In this document: positions 32,067 to 43,179 of the stretch, piece after piece
How positions within the stretch are numbered: position 1 is the stretch's first letter
Layout: every line of letters begins with the position of its first letter
Assembly: GCF_001661265.1 (NCBI RefSeq)
Contig: NW_017566994.1
Coordinates: 124,001 to 188,000 of the forward strand
Direction of reading: 5' to 3'
Source: Saitoella complicata NRRL Y-17804
Lineage: Eukaryota; Ascomycota; Saitoellomycetes; Saitoellales; Saitoellaceae
DNA: 64,000 bases
The notes under the pieces: model-generated
What the model saw: the letters and a program-made list of their open reading frames with translations, nothing else
Database searches by the model: none
Told to the model about the DNA's origin: nothing
Translations under genes and position numbers: made by a program

Positions 32067-33147
32067 ATGTCCGACTCCCACAAGAAAACCGTCCGCGTCT
32101 CCCACCTCGGTGGCATCGACGCGGCCTACCAAATGCCCAAACCCTACGACTCATCCAAACCCACCCTCGTCCTCGTGAACTCCTTCACGACCTCCTCCGA
32201 TCTCTACAAACTCCAATACCAAAACGAGGAACTCACCTCCAATGTCAACCTTCTCGCCATCGAGCTTCTCGGGCATGGAGCGACCCGTACTGAGGCGTTG
32301 GAGTGGACGTATTGGGATACTGCTTGGATGAACCTTCAGGTTCTTGAGGCGTTGGGTATTAAGAAGGCGTTTGTGTTGGGAACGAGTCAGGGTGGGTGGA
32401 TTTGTACTCGTATGGCGCTTCTTGGGCCGAAGGTCATTGAGGGCATTATTCCTCTTGGGTCCAGTATGGACTTTGAGTCTCAGCGTACCATGGACCTCGG
32501 ATGCTGGGATGGCAAGGAAGCTAATTCGTATGGGAATCCCCGAAGTTGTAACGTGTGGTCAGCTTGCTAACGAGAACTCGTACAGCCGCGCTATCCGCGA
32601 ATTCCTCGGTGACGAGGAGACACCTGACTGGGTCCTCCCCAACTGGTTCTCCGACTGGTTGATCGTACGTTTTCCCTGCTATACCCGTCGACCGCCTTTA
32701 CTGACATGGTCTGCAGACCGTTGGCGTGGGAAAGACCAACCCCAAGGCTTGGCCCGACTTCCGCGAGTTTTGGAACAAGGAGATGAAGCGCAACTACAGT
32801 GGAACCGACGGCCGTCAGCGCGCTCGCATGTGCTCCATCAACCTCTCAGACCGTGACGGTCTCCACCCTCGTCTCCCCGACGTCCGTTGCCCGGTAAGCC
32901 TTAGACCATGCCTAATCCTCCATACGAATAGTAGACTGATCGAATCTTACAGGTTTTGTGGATCCACGGTACTAATGACGCAGTCTACTCCGTCGCCAAT
33001 GCGAAGGAGGAGATCAAAATGTTCGTCAACAGCCCAGATGCGCAGTTGAAGGTTATTGAGGGTGGACAGCACTTCTTGAGTGCGTCGAACCCCCAGGATG
33101 TCGACAGTCTTGTTTTGGAATTCATTCAGAAGTACCACAAGGCTTAA
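32067..33147 (+). CDS. Alpha/beta hydrolase fold protein
   Basis: Four exons (32067-32527, 32586-32664, 32717-32893, 32953-33147) give 303 residues. The fold is clear: LVLVNSFTTSSDLYKLQ as the first core strand and oxyanion region, AIELLGHG, the nucleophile elbow LGTSQGGW (Ser), WIHGTNDAVY with the Asp, and EGGQHFLS with the His. It belongs to the large fungal family of esterase- or lactonase-like hydrolases; the substrate cannot be predicted. There is no signal peptide, so it is probably cytosolic. A clear TATA box and TGACGTG repeats in the promoter suggest an inducible gene. Confidence 0.85.
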
Positions 33148-33770
33148 GCGGATGGGGAGGAGTTTTCATCTCTTGTAGGATTTATGACGATAGTGTACGA
33201 ATAGGGTTTGATACCAAATGATATTCCTTACCGATGGCCGAACGTCTATAAGTTGCGATTGCGAAAAGTGCACGGAGTGTATGACTGGATAGTCGGTCGC
33301 ATTGGAGCTCATCCGGCGTATGAGAGCAATAGCGTAGTTGAAGGGGGAAAGTGAGGGGATACGTTGTCGTGAGTCGTTCAACACTGTCGCGTACCACACG
33401 TTGCCAGTTTCCCTGCCCAAAGGCCATTCTTCCTCATTCTTCCGTTTCGACCAGTCACCAACATTAAGGCAAACACGTCAAAGTTCGTCACATGCACATC
33501 GCAGAACCCAGAGAAGACAGTCAGAGGCGAGACGCAAGAGGTAAATTCCACACACGTAAATCTCATGATCACAAACTGCACAAAATATTACCCCCACACC
33601 CACACCTCTCAAGCATGCGGTGGAATTGCTTCCATCATGCCCGCAGACGCCCTTCCACCCATGCGCCTACCCAACGACCTCAACAAAAGTTTTGACCCAT
33701 TGACGCCCGGAAAAAAAGAAACAAATATGGTTGCGAAGGTGTATAGGTTGACGTGCGGAGAAACGCCGAC
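33148..33770. other. Convergent intergenic region, hydrolase to RPS28
   Basis: 623 bp between convergent stops. Small frames of 60-85 codons only, none family-like. Nothing supported. Confidence 0.45.
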
Positions 33771-34356
33771 TTAACGGAGACGACGGGCCTCACGCTCAGA
33801 CTCGAGAAGGCAAAGGATGTCGTTCTCACGAACGGGACCCTGTGACGACTGTATCAGTAAACTGCTCTTACAAACGTGTGCTCCGTTTTTGCAAGATTGG
33901 TGCGCGTGTGTCTTCAGAACGTGTTCCGCCTCAAGTCCACCCCAGACTGTGAATTGGACCGCAGAGCTTTCCAGTTGTGAATCGAGTCGTTGTTAAGATT
34001 CCTTCCATCAGTTGAATGAACATACAGCCGCTTTTTGTCCATCTTGTTGATCTCCTCGTCGCAATTCTCCGCCCAATGCAGTCGCGTAGCATTCATCCCA
34101 ATCACTCGTTCTCCAGACACACGCACGCTCTTCTCTTGCAAAAAGCTCAATTCAACTAACCTTGACGTTACGGATGATGGAACGGGACTGGTCGTCCATG
34201 AACTCAACACGGACCTGGGTGACCTGGATAGATCATCAGCATCACCCCCTCAGAGAGTCGTAAAAAGACCGGGAAAGAACGTACACCACCACGGGAACCG
34301 GTACGGCCCAAAACCTTAGTGACCTTAGCGAGCTTGACGGGAACCTTAGAGTCCAT
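33771..34356 (-). CDS. RPS28: 40S ribosomal protein S28 (eS28)
   Basis: Three exons (34285-34356, 34161-34223, 33771-33839) give exactly 67 residues, the family length. The protein starts MDSKVPVKLAKVTKVLGRTG, runs through VTQVRVEFMDDQSRS and ends LLESEREARRLR. It sits near the mRNA exit on the 40S subunit. The first intron is 61 bp. The second (33840-34160) is 321 bp, far longer than nearly all others in the window. Ribosomal protein introns sometimes host snoRNAs or mediate autoregulation; Rps28b autoregulation is known in yeast but acts through its 3' UTR. I could not find clear box C/D or H/ACA motifs in the intron. Confidence 0.97.
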
Positions 34357-34803
34357 TTTGTTGTCTTTTGGAGAGGTGTCGGGTGGAGATCTTCGCCAAC
34401 GAACGGCCTCGAGACCGCCCAGCACCACACAAATTTCTTAGTGCTCCTATTTGGGACAGCCGCATGAACATACATAAAGCGCGAGGGGAAAGAGGAGAAG
34501 TGAGAATTCGAATGAGGTTCAAACCCTAAACAGACAAGACAAATAAAACCGGGACCTGTAACGTCGATACGATACTCTCATCATACTCGACATTCTGACT
34601 TGATCCCCAACTAAACCCAATAAAACGATAACCGAATGACGCCAAAGGAGAATCTAGAAGAAAACAACCTGAATCCTGAACCCGACCGTTCGCATCCCAA
34701 TGAAGCAAGCACACTTGGAGCCCGTTCTTTTTTGTAATCAATCTCATACGAGTAAAACCCAAACCTCCAAAACTAGTTCTGATACGCGATGTTATCCGCT
34801 CGC
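34357..34803. promoter_or_regulatory. Upstream region of RPS28 and 3' side of cyclin gene
   Basis: 447 bp between the RPS28 start and the cyclin stop, both genes on the minus strand. It contains GAGGTTCAAACCC, which resembles a tRNA B box but has no tRNA around it. No gene supported. Confidence 0.4.
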
Positions 34804-36057
34804 TCAATCTCGCTCATGCATGTTCTCTTGTCCGTTGTATGAAGCAACCTGCCGTGGCATTGCGTTCATATATCCAGCCGGTATTCCCGGCTGTGGTGTA
34901 GGTGGTGCTGGTGATTGTACTGTTCCGTCATCTCGGCTCGCCCAGAAGCGCAAGAGCTGATCGCCGTATCTTTGCAACTCCTCGAGCGGAATCATCAGTC
35001 GGAAATCATTGAGTATCAAAAATTGGAGTTCAAGGTGGTTCAATTCGGATAGAGGTAGACCGCCAACCTGTCACATTGTTAGCATTCAGTCCTATCAAGA
35101 CGCCCATTGGAGGCTCACCTTCGCATATCTCGAGTTGGTATAAAACACATCACTGAAGAACTTGCTTGCTACCGTGATTCCCGCGATGATCAATCTGTGT
35201 ACGTTGTACGAATCAATCGCAAACACCGGTTGCTGTTCCCCCTGAACAATCCCTTCACCACCCGCATAGAACTGGGGATTCGTCCGCCGACTCATCCTGT
35301 CGAAATATACCAACAAACTCAAGAAAACCTCATTCGTCGTCGGACAATACTTGAGGATACGCGTAAGGTACGCGTGGATCGAAATGGAGGGTACGTTCCG
35401 CGCATGGAATGCAAGAAGCGGTGAACTCCGGTGCGCATTGGAGATGTTTCGCGGATGAGGATAATGCATGCTGTCGTTCGCCGACGTGATCTTGTGCAGG
35501 ATGGTGGCGAGCATCATTAGTAAGTCGGGCATGGGATGATGAGCCAAGTCCAAGTGCGGCTCTGCAACAGGAAGTTGTTCAGGCGTACTCGGAATCTTGG
35601 TCGAACTCGCTGTATTTTCGGTATCTGTTCTCTCGACGTTCGATTCGGTCGTTTGGGATGCTTCCCCAGTCGTACTGACTTGACTTTCTTGCCCCATGGG
35701 TATATTTGTTGACTGAGGCATTTCTGCTGCAGCGGTAGAAACAACTCGCCGTGGATCGGCGGGGTGCTTGAATGAATCTGAATCGTATCGCTCCACTTCT
35801 GGGCGGTTTGTCGTTACTTTGTCTGATTGTACCTGTCCCGTACATACCGGAGTTTGTACCGTCCGTGTTTTGGGCGTCGTAGCGGCGGGCACCAATGCTG
35901 GGGACATGGAAGCCGAGGTATATGAAGCCGAGCGCAACGAAGGCGAGGGGTGAGGATGGTGACGAGGGCTACACGCGACACTCATTGCAGAAGACCCTCG
36001 CTTGAGATTCGGTCTTGTAGACGTTGCGGTTAACACAGGTGAATGCGTTACTTGCAT
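34804..36057 (-). CDS. Pho80-like cyclin (PCL family)
   Basis: Two exons, 35119-36057 and 34804-35067, give about 400 residues from the ATG encoding MQVTHSPVLTATS. The frame is open further upstream without another ATG, so an extra 5' exon is possible. The first half is disordered and Ser/Thr/Pro-rich with many SP and TP sites. The cyclin fold begins near residue 205 (LLMMLATILHKITSAND) and contains FHARNVPSISIHAYLTRILK, FLSLLVYFDRMSRR, VHRLIIAGITVASKFFSDVF and NHLELQFLILNDFRLMI. This is the Pho80/PCL type, which partners Pho85-like kinases to control phosphate, glycogen or polarity. The C-terminus is short and lacks a destruction box. Confidence 0.88.
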
Positions 36058-36393
36058 GCGATGCAATGGACCATCCGAACAGCGTGGAAGAGGGATGTAT
36101 GCTGGTCCAGAATGAAGAGATTCGTGAAGGACCTGGTTGAACAGCCTTCTTACTGCCTGTCGATCGCTGTGATGGCCTGTACTGGTTTTCTGCTTCTCTC
36201 GGTGTCGTTCGTTTTCGCAGCTGCGGTCGGGCTGCGAAGCATTATTCACGCGTGGCTTGCAGCGTACGAGGGCCGGGGTAGCGAACCTTGGAATATGAAA
36301 GGACAAGGAAAGATCGATACACGAGTCGGGCAATAACAGAAGGTAATGAAATGGTATATCTGGAACTATTCTGGCATCAAAAACCTCTATGCT
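36058..36393. other. Intergenic, between cyclin start and proteasome beta-1 stop
   Basis: 336 bp between two minus-strand genes. It likely carries the cyclin promoter and possibly an unrecognised 5' exon. No motif seen. Confidence 0.35.
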
Positions 36394-37292
36394 TCACGAC
36401 TTCTCCCAGAACCTTGGGATCGTGTTCACTGGATCGTCTTGCGTGTAGAACGACCTGTCCACTCCCGTCTCCGTAATCACTGCCATACGAATAACACCTC
36501 CTGAAGATCCATCTCTCGACATAGCCAGTGCGACGGCTGTATGCTTTGTTAGTCATTGATCTCACAAATTGACTTCGCATAACTTACCAGACTTGACAAA
36601 CTGCATAGCCTCCTCTTTGGACATATCCTCCTTGTAGTTTGCATCACAGAAACCGTAAATGTACTGTCAGAGCTGTCAGCGTTGGTGTCCAGAATCTTGT
36701 TGAGCAGTGACTCACCGTCGACCCAGACCCTCCAATAGCAAAGTCCTGCTTATGTATGCTGCCTCCCAGAGGAATGCTGTAAACCTCACCACCCCTCCTG
36801 TGATCGTATCCCGCCACGATCAACCCAGCACTCAGCCCATCCTTGTTCGTATAACACAACTCCTGCAACATAGACGCCGCAACCTTCGTGGTCGGCCGTT
36901 GAGCAGTCACGGCATACATCTGGAGGTAGTAGTGTACGATATCGGCAATTGCCTGGGTATCTGCTGCTGAACCGGAACGGCAGCACCAGATTGTGTCGTG
37001 GAGTTGTGTCAGTTTGTCGGTTACGCGGTTGGCGATGTAAGAGCCGGTTGTCTGTACATACTGTCAGTCCACGAAACACAAGTTTGCTGAACATGTGGTA
37101 TATACCGTTCGACTGTCTGCTGCGATAATAACACCCTCCTTGAACTTCACGGCCATAATTGTCGTTCCCAAGTCCACCTCACCAGCCTGTTCGTCGTGTC
37201 AGCAACGGCCTCGTGAAGGCTCAAGCAGGCGACCAACTAACCTTCAGAGCAGCAATATCGACGTGCAATCCCGGGACTTCAGTAGCAGACAT
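36394..37292 (-). CDS. PRE3: 20S proteasome subunit beta-1
   Basis: Five exons (37242-37292, 37106-37186, 36716-37051, 36588-36663, 36394-36536) give 228 residues. A short propeptide ends GEVDLG and is followed by the catalytic N-terminal Thr in [31 protein letters not shown] contains the conserved Asp, and the active-site Lys follows in [24 protein letters not shown] and [14 protein letters not shown] are further family blocks. Beta-1 provides the caspase-like activity of the proteasome. Length and motifs match Pre3/PSMB6. It is divergent from the UXT-like gene with about 153 bp between start codons. Confidence 0.96.
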
Positions 37293-37445
37293 GTTATGGT
37301 GGTATGGGTTCAATGGATTGTCTCCTTGTCTCCTTGTCGACGTACGCGCGGTCCAGTCTCGAGCAACGTCACATGCATGCCGCGAGGCACCGCCAGCTGG
37401 GTTTCTCGAGGAGCTGGAGATGCTGGAAAATCATCCCGCTGATCC

Positions 37446-38021
37446 ATGGAGAGATTGCAATTGACGGCGAGGGCCAGAGCTGACGTTGACGTTGACGGCA
37501 CAGGAGATGTGATATCGCAGCTCGCGGTATACGACCGCCTCGTCAAAGAAACCCTGCAACCAGATCTCCAAGCAGCAATGGACGCACGAGACGTCCTCCT
37601 AGAAGAAGTGTCAGAATAGTAAGACTCACTTTCATTTCGTGTATCTTGCACGCACTGACATGAGACTCCTTACAGCTCCAAACTCCGCGACCAAACAAAA
37701 TTCATCCAATCCTCCTCCCTCACAACCCTGAAAACCCTGGTCGACCTTGGCTCCGACTTTTACGCTCAGGCAAAAGTCCCCGACACATCTATGATCACCA
37801 TCGACCTCCGCGTCCAAGATTATCATGCGGACATGACGTTGGACGAGGCTTTGGGGTATATCGATAGGAAAGAGGCGATGTTGAGGAAGAGGATTGATAG
37901 GTTGACGGAGAAGGGGGCGAAATTGAGGAGTGATGTGAGAGTATGTTTGGAGGCTATGGCGGAGATCTATAAGTTGGATAAGGCTGACAGGGAGGGGAGG
38001 TATGAGGAGGATAAGTATTGA
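37446..38021 (+). CDS. UXT-like prefoldin alpha subunit
   Basis: Two exons, 37446-37618 and 37676-38021, 172 residues. The predicted fold is two long coiled-coil helices flanking a beta hairpin: AVYDRLVKETLQPDLQAAM at the start and DRKEAMLRKRIDRLTEKGAK near the end. The hairpin region contains LVDLGSDFYAQAKVPDTSM, and ALGYIDRKEA follows it. The VDLG..F....VPDT...I pattern followed by TLDEAL.YIDRK is that of UXT, a prefoldin-like subunit of the R2TP/URI complex, rather than canonical PFD5. This complex assists assembly of RNA polymerase II and PIKK kinases. Start chosen as the first ATG in frame. Confidence 0.8.
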
Positions 38022-38246
38022 TCTCAACATCGGAGGTGAGGCGGGTTTACTGGGGTTTTGGGATATACCGGCGTTATTGGCATTCATAGATTAACAAATA
38101 CTATTGCACAACGAACGGCAGTTGCAACATGACAGTAAGATGCAAGAGTCAAACACAGCTCCGTAATTCTATAGGTAACGACAGCAATCTAACCCAACGC
38201 CATAGACAACCAGGCTTTCTGAAAATGCACTGCACCACATCCCTCC

Positions 38247-40100
38247 CTACATGGTCCACGTCCCAAACTTCTGCACATCAACCTCCGGCAACACCGGTAA
38301 CGGATGCGCCTCCGTATTAAACACAACCTTCGTCAACGGCATCCCATCACCCCCTTCCGCGCCCCCAAACAATAGATAGAAATACTTCAACGTCTCCGCC
38401 AACCAGAAACTCTCCATATTATCCCTCTGCACAAACGGTGGACCGTCAATCACATTTTCTAAAGAGGTGTAACCGGTTATCTCGCCAGTCTCCGGGTCGC
38501 GTACGATGCTGTGTTTGTTGAATGATTCAAAGATCTTCCAGCCCCACGCACGGTATTTTTCGTCTCCTGTAATGCGGTACATGATAAACAAACTTTCCAC
38601 AGTCTCTGGTCTCATGAGATTATGCCGATCACGCACATGAATATTGAGATCCTCCGTCCCGCCTTCGGCGCCGGTGTTGAAGTATGCGATTTCGGGGGCG
38701 AGGCCGGATGGCATTCGGTCGTACATCTCCCAGCATGTGCGTGTCAATTCCTCCGCTAAATCGAAGTCACGTTGTTGCTTTATTGTCCATCCCAGTTTGC
38801 GTGCCTCCTCCAGCGTTAATCCGTTCGTTGCGCCAAGAGCGAGGTTTCCGCCCATGAAGCAGACGAGATGATCCATTTTTGGGCTTGTCGGGCCGCCGAT
38901 TCCGGATGGGAGTTCGGCGATGTAGGTTAATTTGCCTGGGTATGATTTCTCAACGAGATGCCCCACGACACCGTCGACAGCTTCGTCATACATCCTCCTA
39001 TACACCTCCTCTTTCTTTCCAGTTTGTAAATACATCTTCAGCAAATACTCATAATAAGAATCACCACGACTCCCCAGCCTGATTTCCTTTCCGCGGAAAT
39101 TGCCGGTCTCGGGGTGGATGAAGATGGGGACGAGGCCGTCTTGTGCGTTGTTGGCGGCGATACGTTGAATGACTTTTTGGGATGCTTCCCAGTATTTTTC
39201 GTTGCCGGTCAGGTGGGAGAGGTATTTCATCTCCAACTGGAGTGTCGCGACTTCCGCCGTACTGCTTGCTCCGCCATCGGCATGGCTAACCACCCCCTTC
39301 CCCGTCTTCAAATTAACCGACGCGTACGGAATCCCACTCTGACTCTCATATGCTCCAAGTAATCTGTCACCCAAATCGATGGCCTTTTCGAGGTAGACCG
39401 TCTCCCCACTCCCCGCACTCAAAAAATGCGCACTCAACAACCCGCCCAACATCCTAATCGTAGTCTCAAAAACATTAACCTCAGCATCCTGTTCCCACGT
39501 CAAATTCGCTTTAATCCAATCCCGGCTCTCACCCACCACCTCTCCCAAGTCCATGAGCATCGCTGTATCGAGAGCATCAACGATTTGCCAGCCGAGGCCG
39601 TTGGGGATCATGTTCCGGCCACGGCGGGAGATGGGGGAGTATTCGTCCATGCCCCAGGCGTGGGCGCGGTAGCCGGACCAGGAGTGGAGGAAGGTTTCTT
39701 TGACGGCGCTGCGGCGAGATTTCCAGTCGACCTCTCCATTGGCTGCTAGCACATCCTCGGCGTGCGCGGAGTCTGTTGGGTGGGTAAGAGCCCCGTCCAA
39801 ACCAGGCGCTTGTAGAATATCAGAGTCGAATCCCAGCAACTCGTCCAACTTCATCTCCGGCTCATTCACAACCATCGTCCGCCGATACCACACCGACAAC
39901 CCAAAAAGTACGAGTATTGCAACCCAAAACTTCTTCGTCGCCCAAAACGGCTTTTTGATGAGTTTGTCCTTGTAGACATATTCACTGAACGGCTCTGACA
40001 ATTGGCGCTTCTTTTGGCGTTGGCGGTAGGACCAGTCTTCGTATTTTCTGGAGGAGAGATTGTCGAAGGTTGGTACGTTCCTCGGTATGTTGAACGACAT
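38247..40100 (-). CDS. MNS1: ER class I alpha-1,2-mannosidase (GH47)
   Basis: Single exon, 617 residues. A type II membrane protein: a basic cytosolic tail of about 57 residues, one transmembrane helix (FWVAILVLFGLSVWY), a stem, then the GH47 barrel. Family blocks are IPNGLGWQIVDALDTAML, HADGGASSTAEVATLQLEM, RLGSRGDSYYEYLLKMYLQT, RPETVESLFIMYRITGDEKY and the calcium-binding FNTEAHP near the C-terminus. It trims a mannose from N-glycans in the ER and so times glycoprotein folding and disposal. The presence of a transmembrane anchor and of the complete barrel favours Mns1-type over EDEM-type proteins. Divergent from the CSC1-like gene, 120 bp apart. Confidence 0.93.
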   Translation of the reverse strand: MSFNIPRNVPTFDNLSSRKYEDWSYRQRQKKRQLSEPFSEYVYKDKLIKKPFWATKKFWVAILVLFGLSVWYRRTMVVNEPEMKLDELLGFDSDILQAPGLDGALTHPTDSAHAEDVLAANGEVDWKSRRSAVKETFLHSWSGYRAHAWGMDEYSPISRRGRNMIPNGLGWQIVDALDTAMLMDLGEVVGESRDWIKANLTWEQDAEVNVFETTIRMLGGLLSAHFLSAGSGETVYLEKAIDLGDRLLGAYESQSGIPYASVNLKTGKGVVSHADGGASSTAEVATLQLEMKYLSHLTGNEKYWEASQKVIQRIAANNAQDGLVPIFIHPETGNFRGKEIRLGSRGDSYYEYLLKMYLQTGKKEEVYRRMYDEAVDGVVGHLVEKSYPGKLTYIAELPSGIGGPTSPKMDHLVCFMGGNLALGATNGLTLEEARKLGWTIKQQRDFDLAEELTRTCWEMYDRMPSGLAPEIAYFNTGAEGGTEDLNIHVRDRHNLMRPETVESLFIMYRITGDEKYRAWGWKIFESFNKHSIVRDPETGEITGYTSLENVIDGPPFVQRDNMESFWLAETLKYFYLLFGGAEGGDGMPLTKVVFNTEAHPLPVLPEVDVQKFGTWTM

Positions 40101-40220
40101 CTCCAGAGTTTTCCACCCTCTTCTTGGTGGTTTGTCGAGGAGTTGCGCTCAGCTCTCTCGGCAAGTCGCTCGGTATGTACACTCCTTAGCTCGGGCGACC
40201 CCGGATCCGCCAAGACGCAG

Positions 40221-43044
40221 ATGTCATCGCCGGACACTCCACCAAAGCATCCCCCGGCAATGGACGGCTCAGCCTGGATACCCTCCCTGTTTGACAGTGA
40301 CGATGGCAATGGCACAGACATGATCCCCCCCAACGACCCACGAAACTTTCGCTTCTCCCCCATGTACCTGGGACAAGAAGTCGTGATCTCGTTCTCGCTT
40401 GGTGCCCTTTCCTTTTTGTTGTTTTGTTTCCTGAGGCCGAGGTGGAGTGGTATATACGCTGCGCGGGTGAAGTCGACAAGTAAGTGTGATCATCAGGAGA
40501 TGAAGGATTGGGGCTGACAGTGTACGGGTAGCGATTGCGGCGAAGCTCCCGGCGTTACCGGATACCCTGTTCAGCTGGATCCTGACATTATGGCGTATCA
40601 CCGACGAGCAAATCCTCGACAGTGCAGGATTGGATGCTTTTGTCGTAAGAAATATTCCTTATTGTACCATGAACACGCTGACGGATCGTGCTTACAGTTC
40701 CTCGGCTTCTTCAAAATGTCCGTCAAATTCCTCGCCGTGGCAGCATTCATCGGCATGGCCGTCGTAGCCCCCGTGAAATCTCATTTTACCGGAACCTGGC
40801 AAAACATCGATAAACCAAACTCCACCTCTCCCGATGACGGCTCCGACTCGGACATGTTTCAATTCTACACCTCCACGACGCTCGGTGCGCAGTCGTTTAA
40901 GGGGCATAAAGATGTCAGCTTGGAGAAGGAAAAGGCGTATTTGTGGATGTATGCTGTGTTTGTGTATCTTTTCTCGGCATTGGCGGCGTACTTTCTCATC
41001 GACCAGAATAAGCGGTTTATCAGCATTCGACAATCCTACCTCGGTTCACAATCAACTGTCACCGACCGTACCATCAAACTGTCTGGTATCCCGCGGGAAC
41101 TGAGATCAGAGGAGGCGATAACGAAGTTGTTCCACGATTTGAAGCTGGGTGCGGTGGAGAGCGTCACCATCTGCAGGAAATGGAAGGAGGTGGATCAGTT
41201 GATGGAGGAGAGGATGAAAGTTATGCGGAAATTGGAGGAATGTTACAGTGTATGGAAAGGACGTGAGAAAGGACGGGTCGTACGAAGGGATTTGGAGACG
41301 TTACCACTCGTTCAACCGGACCCGTCCGTCATACCTCGACGACGATCCGACTCCACCGCTCCCCTCCTCTCGGCCGACTCCGCAACAACAGCCACCGATC
41401 TCGAAGCATCCGTCAACACCAACCGGCGCCGCACCAACCAACGACCAAGAATAAAGTTGGGTTTGTGGTCCCTCTTCGGCAAAGCCGTCGACGCGATCGA
41501 CCACTACACCGCCCACCTCCACCGCCTCGACTCCCGCATCGCCGCTGCCCGCTCCCGAGCATACCCCGCCACACCCCTCGCCTTTGTCACATTCACAAAA
41601 GTTTCCTCAGCCCAAGTCGCCGCACAATCTGTTTTAGACGGGAACCCCCTCCGCCTCCACGCCTCCCTCGCTCCCGCTCCGGGGGACGTAGCATGGTCTA
41701 ACACCTACCTCTCTCGCCGCGAACGCCTGGTTCGGAATTGGAGCATTACACTACTTATCGCGTTTTTCGTGGTTTTCTGGGTGTTCCCTGTGTCGGGTAT
41801 TGCGACGTTGTTGAATGAGAAGACGTTACGGAAGTTTTTTCCGGCGGTGGCGGATTTGTTGGATGGGAGTCGGGTTGGGAGTGCGCTTGTTCAGGGTTTC
41901 TTGCCGACGTTGGCGTTTACAATATTTAACGGACTCGTGCCGTTCTTTTTTGATTGGGTTAGTGGCATGCAGGGATATATCAGTGCTGGGGATGTGGAGT
42001 TGGCTGTTATATCGAAGTATGTACCGCCCCGGCGCCGTGGGAAGATGCGTTGTGGTGTAGGGACAAGAGGCTAATGGTGGGCGATAGGCACTACTTCTTC
42101 CTCTTTTTCAACTTCTTTTTGGTATTTACGGTTGCGGGGACTGCCTCGAACTTTTACGCCATTGCGAAGGATACGACAAAGTTCGCATACCTCCTCGCAC
42201 AATCCTTGCCGAATCTTGGGCCTTTCTACGTCAACTTTATCGTACTACAAGGTGAGGGGATGAGGTGACAGCATTCCTAAAACGACAGCTGACACGGCTC
42301 TTCACAGGCATCGGCATGTTCCCTTTCCGCCTCCTCGAATTTGGCTCCGTCGCCCTCTTCCCCATCTACAAAATCGGCTGCAAAACCCCCCGCGACCTGA
42401 ACGAACTCAAACAACCCCCCACCTTCAACTACGGCTTCTTCCTCCCTCAACCAATCCTAATCCTCGTCATCTCGCTTGTGTATTCGATTATGAATCCACT
42501 TGTATTGGTGTTTGCGTTGATTTATTTCATCCTTGGGTTGATGGTGTACAAGTACCAGTTGTTGTATGCTATGGATCATCCGCAGCATTCGACGGGAAAG
42601 GCGATTAGTTTGATTTTTAGTCGGGTTGTTATTGGGATGATTTTGTTTCAGGTGACGATGATTGGTAAGTCGCCTTCGATATTCACGACTATTTTGAACG
42701 TGGACTAATGTTGGGGACCTATAGGTATTCTACTGCTGCAAGGAGCGTTTACGATTTCGGTCTTGTTACTCCCGGCACCGGTTGCGACGCTGATTATGGC
42801 GTATAATGTCCATAAGACGTTTTACCCGCAAACGAACTATATTGCTCTTCGATCTATTCAGGAAAATATTCAGCATGAACACCACCTTCGTCGTCGGCGT
42901 AGCAGGACACTGGATGAGGAGCGTGAGTCTGGGCAGGAGTATGTTCACCCACATCTACGGGGTGATCTTGAAGGCGTGTGGGTTGCGAGAGGGAGGGTCG
43001 CGTATCATGATCTTGACAACGAAGATGAAGGTCATGCTCAGTAG
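40221..43044 (+). CDS. CSC1/OSCA/TMEM63-type mechanosensitive cation channel
   Basis: Six exons: 40221-40479, 40532-40644, 40698-42016, 42088-42251, 42308-42664 and 42725-43044; 843 residues. The protein has an N-terminal membrane block (VVISFSLGALSFLLFCFLRPR; PDTLFSWILTLWRITDEQIL), then VKFLAVAAFIGMAVVAPV. A cytosolic RRM-like insert follows (DRTIKLSGIPRELRSEEAIT ... PLAFVTFTKVSSAQVAAQS). The RSN1_7TM/DUF221 channel core contains NWSITLLIAFFVVFWVFPVSG and KHYFFLFFNFFLVFTVAG. The fungal relatives are Csc1, Rsn1 and Phm7, osmotically or mechanically gated channels in plasma membrane or ER. The C-terminal tail is charged. Confidence 0.93.
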
Positions 43045-43179
43045 CTAGTTCTTTTTATTATTTGGTTTTGGATCAGGGTGGGAGGATACACAGGTGTACT
43101 TCTTGTTTTGCATTGGATATCACGCACTCTTTGACTAAGATATACCACCAAGGGTTGCGATACACCTTCATTGGATCTT

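Noticed and set aside
34514-34527. GAGGTTCAAACCC resembling a tRNA B box
   Set aside because: No A box or cloverleaf in the preceding 80 bases.
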